Assembly (NCBI GenBank): GCA_905201685.1
Contig: CAJKOW010000002.1
Location: forward strand, 16,585 to 80,584
DNA: 64,000 bases
Direction of reading: 5' to 3'
DNA from: an uncultured Bacteroides sp.
GTDB taxonomy: Bacteria > Bacteroidota > Bacteroidia > Bacteroidales > Bacteroidaceae
The notes under the pieces were generated by a model, which was not told the origin of the DNA, did not search any database, and was given only the letters and a program-made list of their open reading frames with translations. The position numbers and the translations under genes were made by a program. Positions 36,218 to 46,503 of the stretch are shown one piece after another; the first letter of the stretch is position 1, and every line of letters begins with the position of its first letter.

Positions 36218-37393
36218 ATGAGAAAAGTTCTATCGTTTTCGGCCTTTCTGATGGCCGGGCTGCTTGTCAGCCAGTACCTCCCCCTGTGGGCGGGAGGAAG
36301 TTATGATGCGGTAAAGACCGTATCGAATGTGTTGCTTTACGTCTGCCTCGGTTTTATCATGATCAATGTAGGACGCGAGTTTGAAGTTGACAAATCGCGA
36401 TGGCGAACGTATGCCCAGGATTACTTCATCGCTATGGCCACTGCCGCCATACCCTGGTTTCTGATTGCATTCTATTACATCTTTGTCCTGCTTCCGTCCG
36501 ATTGCTGGGACAGTTGGGATGCGTGGAAGGAAAACCTGCTTTTAAGCCGTTTTGCCGCTCCCACTTCGGCAGGCATTCTGTTTACCATGCTGGCGGCCAT
36601 CGGGCTGAAACAAAGCTGGATGTACAAGAAAATACAGGTGCTTGCCATCTTCGACGACCTGGACACCATCCTGCTGATGATTCCGCTGCAGATTATGATG
36701 ATAGGCCTGAAGTGGCAGCTGCTGGCCATTGTCGTGATCGTGATGCTGTTGCTCTCCTTCGGGTGGAAGCAGATGGGCCGCTACGACTGGCGGCAGGACT
36801 GGAAAGCCATCCTTTGCTATTCGGTACTGGTGTTTGCCGGCACGCTGGGCATCTATGCACTGAGCAAGCACTTCTATGGTGAAGAAGGCAGCATCCACGT
36901 CGAAGTGCTGCTTCCGGCTTTCGTACTGGGCATGGTAATGAAGCACCGCGAACACGATTCGCCAGCCGAACGCCGTGCGGCTACAGGCATTTCGTTTCTG
37001 TTCATGTTTCTGGTAGGAGTGGGGATGCCGCGCTTCCTCGGAGTTGACTTTGCCGAAGCATCGGCAGGCAGCCATTCGATAACCGGATCGCAGGAGATGA
37101 TGTCGTGGGGGATGATTGTGCTGCATGTAGTGGCCGTATCGCTGTTGTCCAACATTGGCAAGCTGTTCCCCGTTTTCTTCTACCGCGACCGCAAGTTCAG
37201 CGAACGTCTGGCCTTATCCATCGGTATGTTTACCCGAGGCGAAGTAGGAGCGGGGGTCATCTTCATCGCGCTGAGTTATAATCTGGGCGGACCGGCGCTG
37301 CTCATCTCCGTGCTCACCATTGTACTCAATCTGGTGCTGACAGGCTTCTTCGTACTGTGGGTAAAGAAACTGGCTTTACGCAGCTACCGCTAA
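36218..37393 (+). CDS. Cation:proton antiporter, CPA2-like
   Basis: This 391-residue membrane protein has about 11-12 helices. It contains an acidic membrane motif FDDLDTILLMIPLQ (near residue 145), a MFTRGEVGAGVIF segment near the C terminus, and a truncated C terminus without a regulatory RCK domain. These features fit the Na+/H+ antiporter superfamily. The exchanged cation is not readable. It stands alone between lepA and the BlaI/M56 pair. Confidence 0.8.
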   Translation: MRKVLSFSAFLMAGLLVSQYLPLWAGGSYDAVKTVSNVLLYVCLGFIMINVGREFEVDKSRWRTYAQDYFIAMATAAIPWFLIAFYYIFVLLPSDCWDSWDAWKENLLLSRFAAPTSAGILFTMLAAIGLKQSWMYKKIQVLAIFDDLDTILLMIPLQIMMIGLKWQLLAIVVIVMLLLSFGWKQMGRYDWRQDWKAILCYSVLVFAGTLGIYALSKHFYGEEGSIHVEVLLPAFVLGMVMKHREHDSPAERRAATGISFLFMFLVGVGMPRFLGVDFAEASAGSHSITGSQEMMSWGMIVLHVVAVSLLSNIGKLFPVFFYRDRKFSERLALSIGMFTRGEVGAGVIFIALSYNLGGPALLISVLTIVLNLVLTGFFVLWVKKLALRSYR

Positions 37394-37452
37394 CCCTATT
37401 CTTCTTCAGTTTATACGCTACTACTGCTAACTTTAGTTAAACTACTATATTT

Positions 37453-37470
37453 ATTAGTTGATTAACTAAT
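37453..37470. promoter_or_regulatory. Candidate BlaI-type operator
   Basis: ATTAGTT and AACTAAT form 7-bp arms around GATT, 30 bp upstream of the -7 box. Further TTAGTT/AACTA half sites lie at 37430-37445 and 37473-37480. The site cluster overlaps the promoter region, as expected for autoregulation by a BlaI-family repressor. Confidence 0.5.
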
Positions 37471-37500
37471 ACTATTAGTTGTTTGTTCGAAAATAATCTA

Positions 37501-37508
37501 TATATTTG
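37501..37508 (+). promoter_or_regulatory. -7 element of the BlaI/M56 operon
   Basis: TATATTTG followed by GC. A TTG at 37479-37481 or TTTG at 37482-37485 may act as the -33 box with non-ideal spacing. Confidence 0.6.
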
Positions 37509-37539
37509 CAGCGTACACCAACGTTAAAGCAATAAGATT

Positions 37540-37905
37540 ATGAAACGACTGACCACTAAAGAAGAAGAAATCATGCGGATGTTTTGGGAGCACGGCCCGA
37601 TGTTTGTACGCGAACTGCTGGCCTTCTACGAAGAGCCTAAACCGCACTACAATACCGTCTCGACACTGGTACGCGGCCTCGAAGAAAAAGGATTTGTAGG
37701 CTATAAGGCCTATGGAAACACCTACCAGTACTATCCCTTGATATCGGCCAACGACTACAAACGTTCGGCACTGAACGACGTCATAGCTCACTACTACGAC
37801 AACTCGTTCGCCAACGTCGTGTCATTATTTGTGGAAGAAGAAGGCATGCCGCTCGACGAGCTGAAGGCGCTGATCGCACAGATTGAAAGCAAACGTAAAG
37901 CATAA
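37540..37905 (+). CDS. BlaI/MecI/CopY family transcriptional repressor
   Basis: This 121-residue repressor has the family winged helix (LTTKEEEIMRMFWEHGPMFVRELL with the recognition helix in NTVSTLVRGLEEKGFV) and a C-terminal dimerisation helix region. It is followed 8 bp later by an M56 metallopeptidase, the standard BlaI-BlaR1-like arrangement: a membrane protease senses a signal and triggers repressor removal. No beta-lactamase gene is adjacent, so the regulated target is unknown. Confidence 0.93.
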   Translation: MKRLTTKEEEIMRMFWEHGPMFVRELLAFYEEPKPHYNTVSTLVRGLEEKGFVGYKAYGNTYQYYPLISANDYKRSALNDVIAHYYDNSFANVVSLFVEEEGMPLDELKALIAQIESKRKA

Positions 37906-37913
37906 CCAGGACT

Positions 37914-39626
37914 ATGGGAGCTTTTCTGTTCTATCTGTTCAAGTCGACGCTTTGCCTGACCACGCTATATTTCGTGTTCAGGCTATGTTTCCGCAGCGAC
38001 ACCCTGTTCCGCACCAACCGTCTGCTGCTGTTGGGCGGCACGTTGTGTTGCCTGCTGTTGCCATTCGTGCAACTCAGCATTCCGCAAGCCAGCCTGTGGC
38101 AAAAGCCCATGACAACGGTCGAAACACTGTTGACAGCCCCTTCCTCGGCATCGCCATCCATACGCCTGCATGCAGAGGGCACAGAAGCGGAACAGCCGCT
38201 TCCGCCGACAGCAACCGTCTCCGCACCGGCAACGACCGCTCCTGCTGCATTCAGCGCCCTGCGCCTGATTACATGGGCATATACGGGTGGGGGTCTGCTG
38301 ACATTGGCTTTCTTTCTGCTGTCGATGCTACGGATGCGCCAGTTGTTCTGCTGCTATCCGTCCGAAAGGCAGCAGGGCTTCCGCCTGATTGTCTGTCCGC
38401 TGAAAAAAGGTTCTTTCAGCTGGGGCCGTACAATCGTTCTTTCGCAAGAAGACTATCGGAACAACCGCGAGGCGATATTGCTGCACGAACAGATGCACCT
38501 GCACTATCATCACACGGCCGATCTGCTGTGGATGCAGGCCATCATCGTCCTCCACTGGTTCAATCCTGCCGCCTGGCTGCTGATGCGTGAGCTTCGCGAA
38601 GTGCACGAGTTCGAAGCAGACAACGGCGTGCTGCTACATGGCATCGATGCTACTCAATATCAACTGTTGCTCGTGAAAAAATCCGTCGGCACAAGGCTCT
38701 ACTCTATGGCCAGCGGCTTTGGACACAGCAAGCTAAAACAACGTATCAATATGATGTTAAAGAAAAGAACCAATCGACTGGCACGACTGAAGCTGTTGCT
38801 CTTCGTGCCCGTGGTGTCGGGGACGCTCTATGCGTTTGCCCGGCCCGAAGTGAAGAATGCGGTAGAACAGATGGTGAGACCGCCCGTCGGCACACAGTCG
38901 CAGGACACTGTCCGACTGGACGAGCGCGAGCTGCTGGAGCAGTATTTTGCACGGAAGTTCAAGGAAGGGGGCGGTACTGTTGCTCCTGAATCTGGAAAAG
39001 CAGCACACCGGCTGTTGGTCAACTTGCGCAATCAGGTTATGATAGACCAGGAAGGAACGCCGACTGATTGTGCAGACTTCATCCGCAAGCATCTGACCGA
39101 GGTACTACGAAAAGACTATCAGCAGGCTAAACAGTCGGGGCAACCGTTCCGGTCCAGTTTGGAGATAATCTACGACCGTGGCTCTTCGGCCGAAGCCATG
39201 CGCCTGTATCTGTACACAGTCAAGAAAGTTTATCGCCAACTACGTCAGGAAGCAGCCGCCGAACTGGGCACTACAGACGAAGCGGTGCTGGACAAGGCAT
39301 TTCCCATCCTGGTTACTTTTGCACAACCGAAAATGTTCAGAAAAACAGATGCTACCGAAAAGCTTCCGATGAAGATAACCCTGATAGCTCCCGACGGTCC
39401 GAGCAAGACGTTGAGCAACTTCACACTGGACGAACTGCGCAACGAAGTGGAAGACTTCCGAAGCAAACATGGGGAGATAACCGTGTCGTTGAAAGTAGAA
39501 CGGGACGTACCGATGGGTATGGTGATGGATGTGAAAGGAATCCTCCGGCAAGCGTATGTCACCCGGTTGAACTATTCGTCTGCCAAGGCCTCTTCCACTG
39601 TTGAAGAAACGGTGAAGAAACCTTGA
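37914..39626 (+). CDS. M56 family (BlaR1-like) membrane metallopeptidase
   Basis: This 570-residue protein has N-terminal membrane helices (about 5-22, 37-55 and 120-145) and a zinc site HEQMH (HExxH form) followed by the third-ligand region REVHEFEAD. A further helix near 300 (LKLLLFVPVVSGTLYAFA) leads into a C-terminal extracytoplasmic part of about 260 residues without a penicillin-binding SxxK domain that I could recognise. It should sense an envelope signal and release the BlaI-type repressor encoded 8 bp upstream. The signal is unknown; beta-lactams are not implied because the sensor domain differs from BlaR1. Confidence 0.88.
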   Translation: MGAFLFYLFKSTLCLTTLYFVFRLCFRSDTLFRTNRLLLLGGTLCCLLLPFVQLSIPQASLWQKPMTTVETLLTAPSSASPSIRLHAEGTEAEQPLPPTATVSAPATTAPAAFSALRLITWAYTGGGLLTLAFFLLSMLRMRQLFCCYPSERQQGFRLIVCPLKKGSFSWGRTIVLSQEDYRNNREAILLHEQMHLHYHHTADLLWMQAIIVLHWFNPAAWLLMRELREVHEFEADNGVLLHGIDATQYQLLLVKKSVGTRLYSMASGFGHSKLKQRINMMLKKRTNRLARLKLLLFVPVVSGTLYAFARPEVKNAVEQMVRPPVGTQSQDTVRLDERELLEQYFARKFKEGGGTVAPESGKAAHRLLVNLRNQVMIDQEGTPTDCADFIRKHLTEVLRKDYQQAKQSGQPFRSSLEIIYDRGSSAEAMRLYLYTVKKVYRQLRQEAAAELGTTDEAVLDKAFPILVTFAQPKMFRKTDATEKLPMKITLIAPDGPSKTLSNFTLDELRNEVEDFRSKHGEITVSLKVERDVPMGMVMDVKGILRQAYVTRLNYSSAKASSTVEETVKKP

Positions 39627-39652
39627 CCGACAGGCTGATACGGATGATAGGA

Positions 39653-40983
39653 TTACTCCTTAATCCGTATCAAGGCATTCGCCACGATGGCGGTCAGTCC
39701 GCCCGTGGTGATGCCCGAAGCAAAGATATTACGCAAAGTATCGGGCAGCTGGCAAAGAATCTCCGGAACCAGCTCCACACTCAATCCCAACGAGAAACTG
39801 ACCGCAATGACCAGCGTAGTCTTGCGGTTCATCTCCTGCGAAGCAATGATGCGGATGCCGGCAGCCGCTACGGTGCCGAACATCAGCAGCGTAGCACCGC
39901 CCAATACCGGTTCGGGCATCAGCGAGAATACCAGTCCTACCGCCGGAAACAGCCCAAGCAGAACAAGAAGTCCGGCAATGTAATAGCCCACATAACGACT
40001 GGCCACTCCCGTCAGTTGAATCATGCCGTTGTTTTGCGCGAATACCGAATTGGGAAAAGCGCAGAGCATACCCGAAATCATCGAATTGAATCCGTCGGCA
40101 AAAATACCGCCCGAAGCACGACGGATAAACACTTCACCTTCAACCGGCTCGCCGGATATCATTGAATTGGCCGTAATATCGCCATAGGCTTCGATGGCTG
40201 TAATCACAAAAATCAGTGCCAATGCCAATACAGCCGACAGACTGATGTCGAGTCCGAAACGGAAAGGGTGGGGAATGGAACCCCTCCGAAACTCTGTACC
40301 GAGCTGAAGTCGATCATCCCCATCAGCCAGGCTACTACATAACCTGTGGCCAGTCCGATGACGATAGAACTCATACGCAGGTACCGGTTACTGCTGCGGT
40401 TGAAGAACAGAATCAGCACCAACACCAAAGCAGCCAGCCCCACGTAGCGCAAACTGCCGAAGCTGCCGTCGGCTTGAGCCGCCGCACCGCCACCACAAGC
40501 CGTAATACCTACCTTGATAAGGCTCATGCCAATCAGTGTAACGACGATGCCCGATACGAGCGGAGTGATGATTTTGCGTGTATACTTCAGCAGTCGGCTG
40601 ATAATCATTTCGACCGAAGCAGCGGCCATACACGAACCGAACACCAACGCCAAGCCGCCGGTAGTACCTGCAGCGATGATGGGACCGATGAACGAAAAAC
40701 TGGTACCCTGTATGCAGAGCAATCCAGTACCGATGAAACCGAAACGTCGGCACTGTACAAAAGTAGCGATGCCCGAAGCAATGAGCGCCATCGAAACCAG
40801 ATAACCGGTCGTTTCCGTATCTAACTTCAAAGCACCAGAGATGATGAGCGGCGGAGTAATGATAGCCACAAAAATAGCCAGCAGATGCTGCAACGCAGCA
40901 AAAAAGGCTTCACGCAAAGGTGGACGGTCGTTCAGGCCATAGACAAGCCCGTTCTTGTTTTTCTCTTCCATTACCAATGACAA
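39653..40983 (-). pseudogene. NCS2 xanthine/uracil permease family gene, frameshifted
   Basis: Two overlapping frames encode one NCS2 nucleobase:cation symporter. The N-terminal part (40213-40983) runs from the start through CIQGTSFSFIGPIIAAGTTGG and VSGIVVTLIGMSLIKVG to VPFP. The C-terminal part (39653-40228) continues with ITAIEAYGDITANSMISGEPVEG and the GLFPAVGLVFSLMPEPVLGGA segment. Reading frame is lost by a one-base deficit in a run of four Gs at 40270-40273 (plus strand); five would restore PHPFRFGLDISLSAVLALAL. It follows xpt by 15 bp, so the intact form would import the substrate of that enzyme, probably xanthine. A sequencing error cannot be excluded. Confidence 0.85.
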
Positions 40984-40998
40984 AGAACGATGACAGGT

Positions 40999-41565
40999 TT
41001 ATCTGATTTTAATCTCACAGTTGTCCAGACTCTCGATAATGGCCAGACTCTCTACATGGATGCCTGCTGCACGCAGCTCGTCGCCTCCATGCTGGAAAGC
41101 CTTTTCGATGATGAATCCCATGCCTGTCAGTTCGGCTCCCGCCTGCTGAACCAGGTCGAGAATACCTTTGGCTGCATTACCGTTGGCCAGAAAATCGTCG
41201 ATAAACAGCACCTTATCGCCTGGGCAAAGAAAATTGCGGCTTACGCAAACATCGTATGAACGTTGCTTGGTGAAAGAGAAGACCGAAGTACTTAGCATAT
41301 TTTCCATCGTGCTGGGAACTTTCTTCTTGGCAAATACAACAGGCAGTTCGAGCAGATAACCTACCATGATTGCCGGAGCAATGCCACTGGCTTCTACAGT
41401 AATGACTTTGTTGATCGGGGTAGATGCAAAGCGTCGTACAAATTCCACACCGATACTTTTCATCAGGATAGGATCCATCTGATGATTGATGAAGTTATCT
41501 ACTTTCAATATTCCTCCGGGGAAACAGCGTCCGTCGCGAAGAATGCGGTCTTTCAAGGCTTTCAT
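40999..41565 (-). CDS. xpt: Xanthine phosphoribosyltransferase
   Basis: This 188-residue type I phosphoribosyltransferase converts xanthine plus PRPP to XMP for purine salvage. It shows [28 protein letters not shown] (typical Xpt N terminus), [11 protein letters not shown], and the PRPP motif [16 protein letters not shown]. The neighbouring frameshifted NCS2 permease fits an xpt-pbuX-type operon. Only 51 bp separate it from rmuC upstream, so there is no room for the purine riboswitch found before xpt in Firmicutes. Confidence 0.95.
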   Translation of the reverse strand: MKALKDRILRDGRCFPGGILKVDNFINHQMDPILMKSIGVEFVRRFASTPINKVITVEASGIAPAIMVGYLLELPVVFAKKKVPSTMENMLSTSVFSFTKQRSYDVCVSRNFLCPGDKVLFIDDFLANGNAAKGILDLVQQAGAELTGMGFIIEKAFQHGGDELRAAGIHVESLAIIESLDNCEIKIR

Positions 41566-41616
41566 TGTTCTTGTCTATTGTTTTTTAGTTGATTATGCAA
41601 TTTTGTAAAACAGATG

Positions 41617-43116
41617 CTATAAGCGATCTATTGTTTCAGGTGTATCAGCTCCGGTATCCTCTGTCTGGTCTTCTTCACGGGGCAGAAGACGGGGGGAGAT
41701 GCGTTTCTTGGGCGTCAGGCTCATGCCACGCAGTTGTTCGGCTTGGCGAACCACACTGCCGGCACCATCGGAAAGCTGGTTCAGCGCCTTGTCGTAATCC
41801 TTCTGCAAGCTACCCAAACGGTCGCCGATGCTTAGGAAAGTATCGGTAAAGCCCGCTATCTTTTCGTAGAGCGACGTGCCGCGCTTGATGATGGCCTGCA
41901 CATTCTTCACCTGATTCTCACGTTTCCACAAGTCGAGCGAAAGGCGCAGGGCACTGATCAGGTTGGTAGGACTCATCAGCACCACTTTCTTGTTGTAAGC
42001 ATACTCCCACAGATTAGCGTCGCTCTGCACAGCCAGCAGGTAAGCACCTTCCGTCGGAATAAACATCATGACGAAGTCGGGAGCTTTAATGTCGTAGTGC
42101 GAATAATCCTTCCGGCTCAGTTCGTCGATGTGCGCACGGACCGACTGGAGGTGTGCTTTCAGGCAACGGGCCTGTTCTTCCTTATCTTCGGCTGCCGTAT
42201 AGGCAGCATAGGCTGAAAGGGAAACTTTGGAGTCGATAATCATCTCACGGTCGTCGGGATAGCGGACGATGATATCGGGTTGCATACGCTGGCCGCTTTC
42301 GTCGTTGGTCAGAACCTCACCGCGTTCATCACGCAGAAACTCCTGACGCACATAATGCTCGCCTTCGATAAGGCCGGATGCCTGCAACAAACGTTCCAGA
42401 ATAACCTCTCCCCAGTTACCTTGCATCTTCGAGTCACCTTTCAGGGCACGGGTCAGGTTATTGGCCTCTTCACTCAGGCGGTTATTCAGTTCTACCAGAT
42501 CCTTGATGCGTTCGCCCAGCGAGAAGCGCTCTTTGGCTTCCGTATTGTAAACCTGCTCTACCTTTTCGCGGAAATCCTTCAGATTCTCGCCCAAGGGACG
42601 GAGCAGATTTCCGATGTGCTCGGCATTCAACCGCTTAAAGTCGTCGGCCTTGCTTTGGAAGATGCGGTTGGACAAAGCTTCGAATTCGGCATTCATCCGA
42701 CGATGCAACGCCTCGGCTTCTTCTTTTTGTTCGGCCAGCCGTTTCTCCAACTGCTGACGCTGTTCGGCCAGGCGTTCGGCAAACTGCTGTTCACGGTTGT
42801 TGTTCTGTTCGTTGAACAGCCGTTCCTGTTCAGCCAGACGATTGGCAAAAAGGCGTTCCTGTTCAGTCAGACGTTCGCCAAACTGTTTTTCCTGTGCAGC
42901 AAGCCGTTCAGCATTCTGCTGGCCGATGGCCTTCAGACGTTCTTCGGCAACAGCCTTCTCGCGTTCGATGCGTTCATCGGTCGTACGGTTCAACAAGTCT
43001 TCACGCTGCTTCGAGGCTTCAAGCTGTGCTTTCAGGGCAGAGGCTTTACGCCCTGCAATCAGCATTCCGACACCGGTTCCGATGCCAAGCCCTATAATCA
43101 GTAATACGATTTCCAT
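41617..43116 (-). CDS. rmuC: DNA recombination protein RmuC
   Basis: This protein of about 499 residues has an N-terminal membrane helix ([22 protein letters not shown]), a long Gln/Glu-rich coiled coil (about 30-160), and the conserved RmuC nuclease-like domain with [33 protein letters not shown] and [14 protein letters not shown]. It is proposed to limit inversions between short inverted repeats. ATG 43116 is preferred over a TTG at 43152 that overlaps the upstream stop. It sits in a minus-strand run from map to the NCS2 permease. Confidence 0.93.
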   Translation of the reverse strand: MEIVLLIIGLGIGTGVGMLIAGRKASALKAQLEASKQREDLLNRTTDERIEREKAVAEERLKAIGQQNAERLAAQEKQFGERLTEQERLFANRLAEQERLFNEQNNNREQQFAERLAEQRQQLEKRLAEQKEEAEALHRRMNAEFEALSNRIFQSKADDFKRLNAEHIGNLLRPLGENLKDFREKVEQVYNTEAKERFSLGERIKDLVELNNRLSEEANNLTRALKGDSKMQGNWGEVILERLLQASGLIEGEHYVRQEFLRDERGEVLTNDESGQRMQPDIIVRYPDDREMIIDSKVSLSAYAAYTAAEDKEEQARCLKAHLQSVRAHIDELSRKDYSHYDIKAPDFVMMFIPTEGAYLLAVQSDANLWEYAYNKKVVLMSPTNLISALRLSLDLWKRENQVKNVQAIIKRGTSLYEKIAGFTDTFLSIGDRLGSLQKDYDKALNQLSDGAGSVVRQAEQLRGMSLTPKKRISPRLLPREEDQTEDTGADTPETIDRL

Positions 43117-43148
43117 GATATGCGATATTATATTGTTTATAAAGCCTA

Positions 43149-44099
43149 TCAATGCCGACCAGCCTGTGGTTGCAAGGCCTGCCGCATCTTTTCAATCAGT
43201 TTGGGATTTGCGGTAACAGACTTCCGCGTCAGCAGAAAAGCGAAGTTTTCGGCCAATATTTCTTCAGGATTAATGATGTAGTCGGTATTCCTTCCTACCA
43301 GATCAAAGAAGTTCTCAGCATCCTTTATCCCATATATCACCGTTTTCCCGTCTTGCTGTTCTGCTTTACCATCCTTGAGTGGCATCAGGCCAATCGTCAG
43401 ATAATTGAAGAAACTGCCTCCTTCGTATGGCTTGTTGGCATAAATCAGCATCGCACAGGGACGTTCTTCTCCCTTGATGCGAAAACGGGCATAACTGTCG
43501 AAACGGTTGACATCGGGGTTGCTAATCAATACGTCGCGCAAATCGGCGGGAACTTCGAATTCTTCAGGCGCAATGCTGAAGCCAATCAGCCTATACATCT
43601 TCTCACGAAAATCCGGATGGTTGCGTGTCAGCACATGAAACAATTCGTGAGCCAGCAGATAACTTGCCTGTTGGGGCTTCATACGGGATATCTGTTCTTC
43701 CACTACGATGTAGTCCATACGGGTATATCCGCCTGCACCGCCTTCTTCGGCCATGGTTGTTTTCAGTATTCTGATCTCCTTCGGAAGAGTTAACGACAGA
43801 TTCAGGGCTTTGATATGGCTGTTCAGTGTATCGGCTGCTTCCTGCATCCGTTGTTTATCTTCCTCGCTCCAGTCGCGTGCCTGATCGGCAATGAAGCGGA
43901 TCAGCTCCTGCCGGGTTCCACCCTTTCTGCCTAATCGGGCTTCATAATCGAAACGGCTCCACTGACGGGTGGTGACATCTTCCTGTGAAAGCAAAGTGCG
44001 GGCCTGATCGGCATCGACGTAGCGTAGATTGATTTGTGCATACACATCCGCTGCACAAAGACTAAGAGACAAAAATGCTGTAGTCAGAAATCTTTTCAT
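43149..44099 (-). CDS. Secreted zinc metallopeptidase-like protein, family not recognised
   Basis: This 316-residue protein has a signal peptide (cleavage near VYA-Q) and a gluzincin-type zinc motif HELFH in [18 protein letters not shown] downstream Glu in [11 protein letters not shown] is a plausible third ligand, about 120 residues later. I do not recognise a named family. Between these motifs lies [22 protein letters not shown]. It lies 15 bp after map and 32 bp before rmuC on the same strand. Periplasmic or surface proteolysis is inferred from the motif and signal peptide; activity is untested. Confidence 0.75.
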   Translation of the reverse strand: MKRFLTTAFLSLSLCAADVYAQINLRYVDADQARTLLSQEDVTTRQWSRFDYEARLGRKGGTRQELIRFIADQARDWSEEDKQRMQEAADTLNSHIKALNLSLTLPKEIRILKTTMAEEGGAGGYTRMDYIVVEEQISRMKPQQASYLLAHELFHVLTRNHPDFREKMYRLIGFSIAPEEFEVPADLRDVLISNPDVNRFDSYARFRIKGEERPCAMLIYANKPYEGGSFFNYLTIGLMPLKDGKAEQQDGKTVIYGIKDAENFFDLVGRNTDYIINPEEILAENFAFLLTRKSVTANPKLIEKMRQALQPQAGRH

Positions 44100-44114
44100 G
44101 CGAAACGGTCCTCC

Positions 44115-44969
44115 TTATTCTGTCAGCACTTCGTTTCCGTTCTCGGTAATGAGGAGCATGCTTTCCCATTGAGCCGAAGGCAGACCGTCGTCGGTGCATA
44201 CCGTCCATCCGTCGGCTTCGTCGATAAAGACTTCGTAGCTGCCCATATTGATCATCGGCTCGATGGTGAACGTCATACCCGGCACAATCAGCATACCGGT
44301 TCCGCGGCGTCCGAAGTGTTCTACATCGGGCTCCTCGTGGAACTTGATACCTACACCGTGTCCACACAGGTCACGCACCACGCTGTAGCCGTTCTTCTCG
44401 GCATGTTCCTGTATGGCTGCTCCTACATCGCCCAACCGTGTCCAGGGTTGAGCCGTCTGAACACCTATGTCGCGACACTCTTTGGCTACCTGTACCAGCC
44501 GCTTCATCTCGGGGCTGACTTCGCCGATCAGATACATGCGCGAGGCATCGGAGTAATATCCTTTATAAATGGTAGAAACGTCTACATTGACAATATCGCC
44601 ACTTTTCAGAAACTCCCTGATGCTGGGAATGCCGTGACACACCACATCGTTGATGCTGACGCATACGCTTTTGGGGAATCCTTCGTACATGAACGGTGCA
44701 GGAATGGCATCGTGGTCGGTCGTAAAGCAGTAGACCATGTGGTCGATTTCGGCTGTCGACATACCTTCGCGGATGTTCTCGGAGATGTAGTCGAGTAGGG
44801 CAGTATTGATTTTTGCACTCTCACGGATGCCGGCCAACTGCTCTTCGGTACGCAGCAAATGACGCTGGGGCAGTCTGTAGCCTTCCCGCTTATAATGTTG
44901 AATTTTAGCTTCTACTTCGTCGGAATAATTTTTAGGAGTAAACCGGGCTCCTTTGATCAGTTTTTTCAT
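44115..44969 (-). CDS. map: Methionine aminopeptidase, type I
   Basis: This 284-residue enzyme removes the initiator Met from nascent proteins. Metal ligands are visible: Asp in VNVDVSTIYKGYYSD (two Asp), His in GHGVGIKFHE, Glu in FTIEPM and Glu in QWESMLL. A basic N-terminal extension of about 40 residues precedes the catalytic domain, as in several Bacteroidales homologs. The final motif reads QWESM rather than the usual QFEHT. A -7 element lies at 44991-44998. It heads the minus-strand run map, metallopeptidase, rmuC, xpt, permease. Confidence 0.95.
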   Translation of the reverse strand: MKKLIKGARFTPKNYSDEVEAKIQHYKREGYRLPQRHLLRTEEQLAGIRESAKINTALLDYISENIREGMSTAEIDHMVYCFTTDHDAIPAPFMYEGFPKSVCVSINDVVCHGIPSIREFLKSGDIVNVDVSTIYKGYYSDASRMYLIGEVSPEMKRLVQVAKECRDIGVQTAQPWTRLGDVGAAIQEHAEKNGYSVVRDLCGHGVGIKFHEEPDVEHFGRRGTGMLIVPGMTFTIEPMINMGSYEVFIDEADGWTVCTDDGLPSAQWESMLLITENGNEVLTE

Positions 44970-44990
44970 TGTTTATAGCTTTTAGTGACG

Positions 44991-44998
44991 CAAAGGTA
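44991..44998 (-). promoter_or_regulatory. -7 element of the map operon
   Basis: Reads TACCTTTG on the minus strand, 22 bp before the map ATG. No clear -33 box. Confidence 0.55.
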
Positions 44999-45128
44999 CA
45001 CAATTTTGCAGATAGTTATTGCGCTGTCTGCCTGCAAATCGCTTCTTCATCCTAGAAATTCAGAATGGCTCGTATCTTTTGGAAATCATTTTTTGACATA
45101 AAGCATTCGCTGCAAACAAACAAAGCTG

Positions 45129-45136
45129 TACTTTTG
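45129..45136 (+). promoter_or_regulatory. -7 element of the MFS transporter gene
   Basis: TACTTTTG followed by CGCC matches the -7 consensus, 42 bp before the ATG. The -33 region is unclear. Confidence 0.5.
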
Positions 45137-45178
45137 CGCCCCGTAAAAAGATTGTAGGTAAAAAACAGGATTGAAAAG

Positions 45179-46321
45179 ATGAAGAAAAGTCTGATAGCTT
45201 TGGCTTTTGGCACGTTGGGACTGGGCATCGCAGAGTTTACCATGATGGGAATTCTGCCTTATGTAGCCCAGGATTTAGGTATCAGTATTCCGATGGCTGG
45301 ACATTTTATTTCGGCATACGCCTTGGGTGTGTGCTGTGGTGCTCCGATGTTGCTTCTGGCGCGTAAAAGGCCACTGAAACAAACGTTGATGGTCTTGGTT
45401 TCGCTAATGATTATAGGTAACCTCTGCGCATCGGCGGCTCCCAACTATTGGGTACTGATGGCCGGTCGATTTATCTCGGGCCTGCCGCATGGAGCTTATT
45501 TCGGAGTGGCATCTATCGTAGCCGGGAAACTGGCCGATGAAGGAAAAGGTTCGGAAGCCGTGTCCATTATGATTGCAGGGATGACTGTTGCCAATCTGTT
45601 TGGTGTGCCACTGGGCACCTCGCTGAGCCACACCATTTCGTGGCGTGTCACTTTCCTGTTGGTTGCATGTTGGGGGCTGATTACCTTATATTATATATAC
45701 CGCTGGGTTCCCCGTGTTGAAGGATTGAAAGATACCGGTTTCAAGGGACAGTTCCGCTTCCTGAAAACGCCTGCTCCCTGGCTGATACTCGGAGCTACGG
45801 CACTGGGCAATGGCGGTGTATTCTGCTGGTACAGTTATGTCAATCCGATGCTGACCGAAGTAGCCGGTTTCCGGACGGAAAGCATGACTGCTCTGATGGT
45901 ACTGGCCGGCTTTGGCATGGTGGTGGGTAACCTGGTGAGCGGACGCATGTCCGACCGCTATACCCCCGGCAAGGTAGGTACCGTGGTTCAGGCCATGATC
46001 TGCGTGGTTCTGCTGCTGATATTCTTCCTTTCGCCCAATCCGTGGTGTGCAGCCATACTCATGACGCTGTGTACGGCCGGTCTGTTCGCCGTCTCCAGTC
46101 CCGAACAGGTGCTGATTATCCGTGTAGCTCCCGGAGGCGAGATGTTGGGAGGTGCCTGCGTGCAGATAGCGTTCAACCTGGGCAATGCCATCGGTGCTTA
46201 CGTAGGTGGTCTGGCCGTCAGTGGCGGTTACCGTTATCCTGCCTTGTTCGGAGTTCCTTTTGCGTTTGTAGGCTTTCTGTGCTTCCTGACTTTTTATAAA
46301 AAGTATCAGCAGAGGTATTAA
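45179..46321 (+). CDS. MFS transporter, AraJ/drug-efflux type
   Basis: This 380-residue protein has 12 hydrophobic helices and starts with GTLGLGIAEFTMMGILPYVAQDLGIS, the pattern of AraJ/YdhP-type MFS exporters. The loop between helices 2 and 3 (ARKRPLKQ) and the RFISGLPHGAYFGVASIVAG segment are family-typical. Members export sugars, purines or drugs; the substrate here is unknown. It stands alone with its own -7 element. Confidence 0.9.
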   Translation: MKKSLIALAFGTLGLGIAEFTMMGILPYVAQDLGISIPMAGHFISAYALGVCCGAPMLLLARKRPLKQTLMVLVSLMIIGNLCASAAPNYWVLMAGRFISGLPHGAYFGVASIVAGKLADEGKGSEAVSIMIAGMTVANLFGVPLGTSLSHTISWRVTFLLVACWGLITLYYIYRWVPRVEGLKDTGFKGQFRFLKTPAPWLILGATALGNGGVFCWYSYVNPMLTEVAGFRTESMTALMVLAGFGMVVGNLVSGRMSDRYTPGKVGTVVQAMICVVLLLIFFLSPNPWCAAILMTLCTAGLFAVSSPEQVLIIRVAPGGEMLGGACVQIAFNLGNAIGAYVGGLAVSGGYRYPALFGVPFAFVGFLCFLTFYKKYQQRY

Positions 46322-46503
46322 GTTGCTTCCATTCCTTTTTGCTGAATAATATCCAAAGATGAATGATAAAATAAATTCTCAATCATTGGGGATTATTGCC
46401 TAGTTTAGTATCGAAGGTTGCCTACATTCGACCTGAACGCTTTAATCAATTATTCGGTATAAACTCTATTAAGTATTTATTTAATTTCAAAATATTCATA
46501 AAT

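Noticed and set aside
41566..41616. Purine riboswitch before xpt
   Set aside because: The 51-bp gap to rmuC is too short and lacks the conserved three-way junction sequences.
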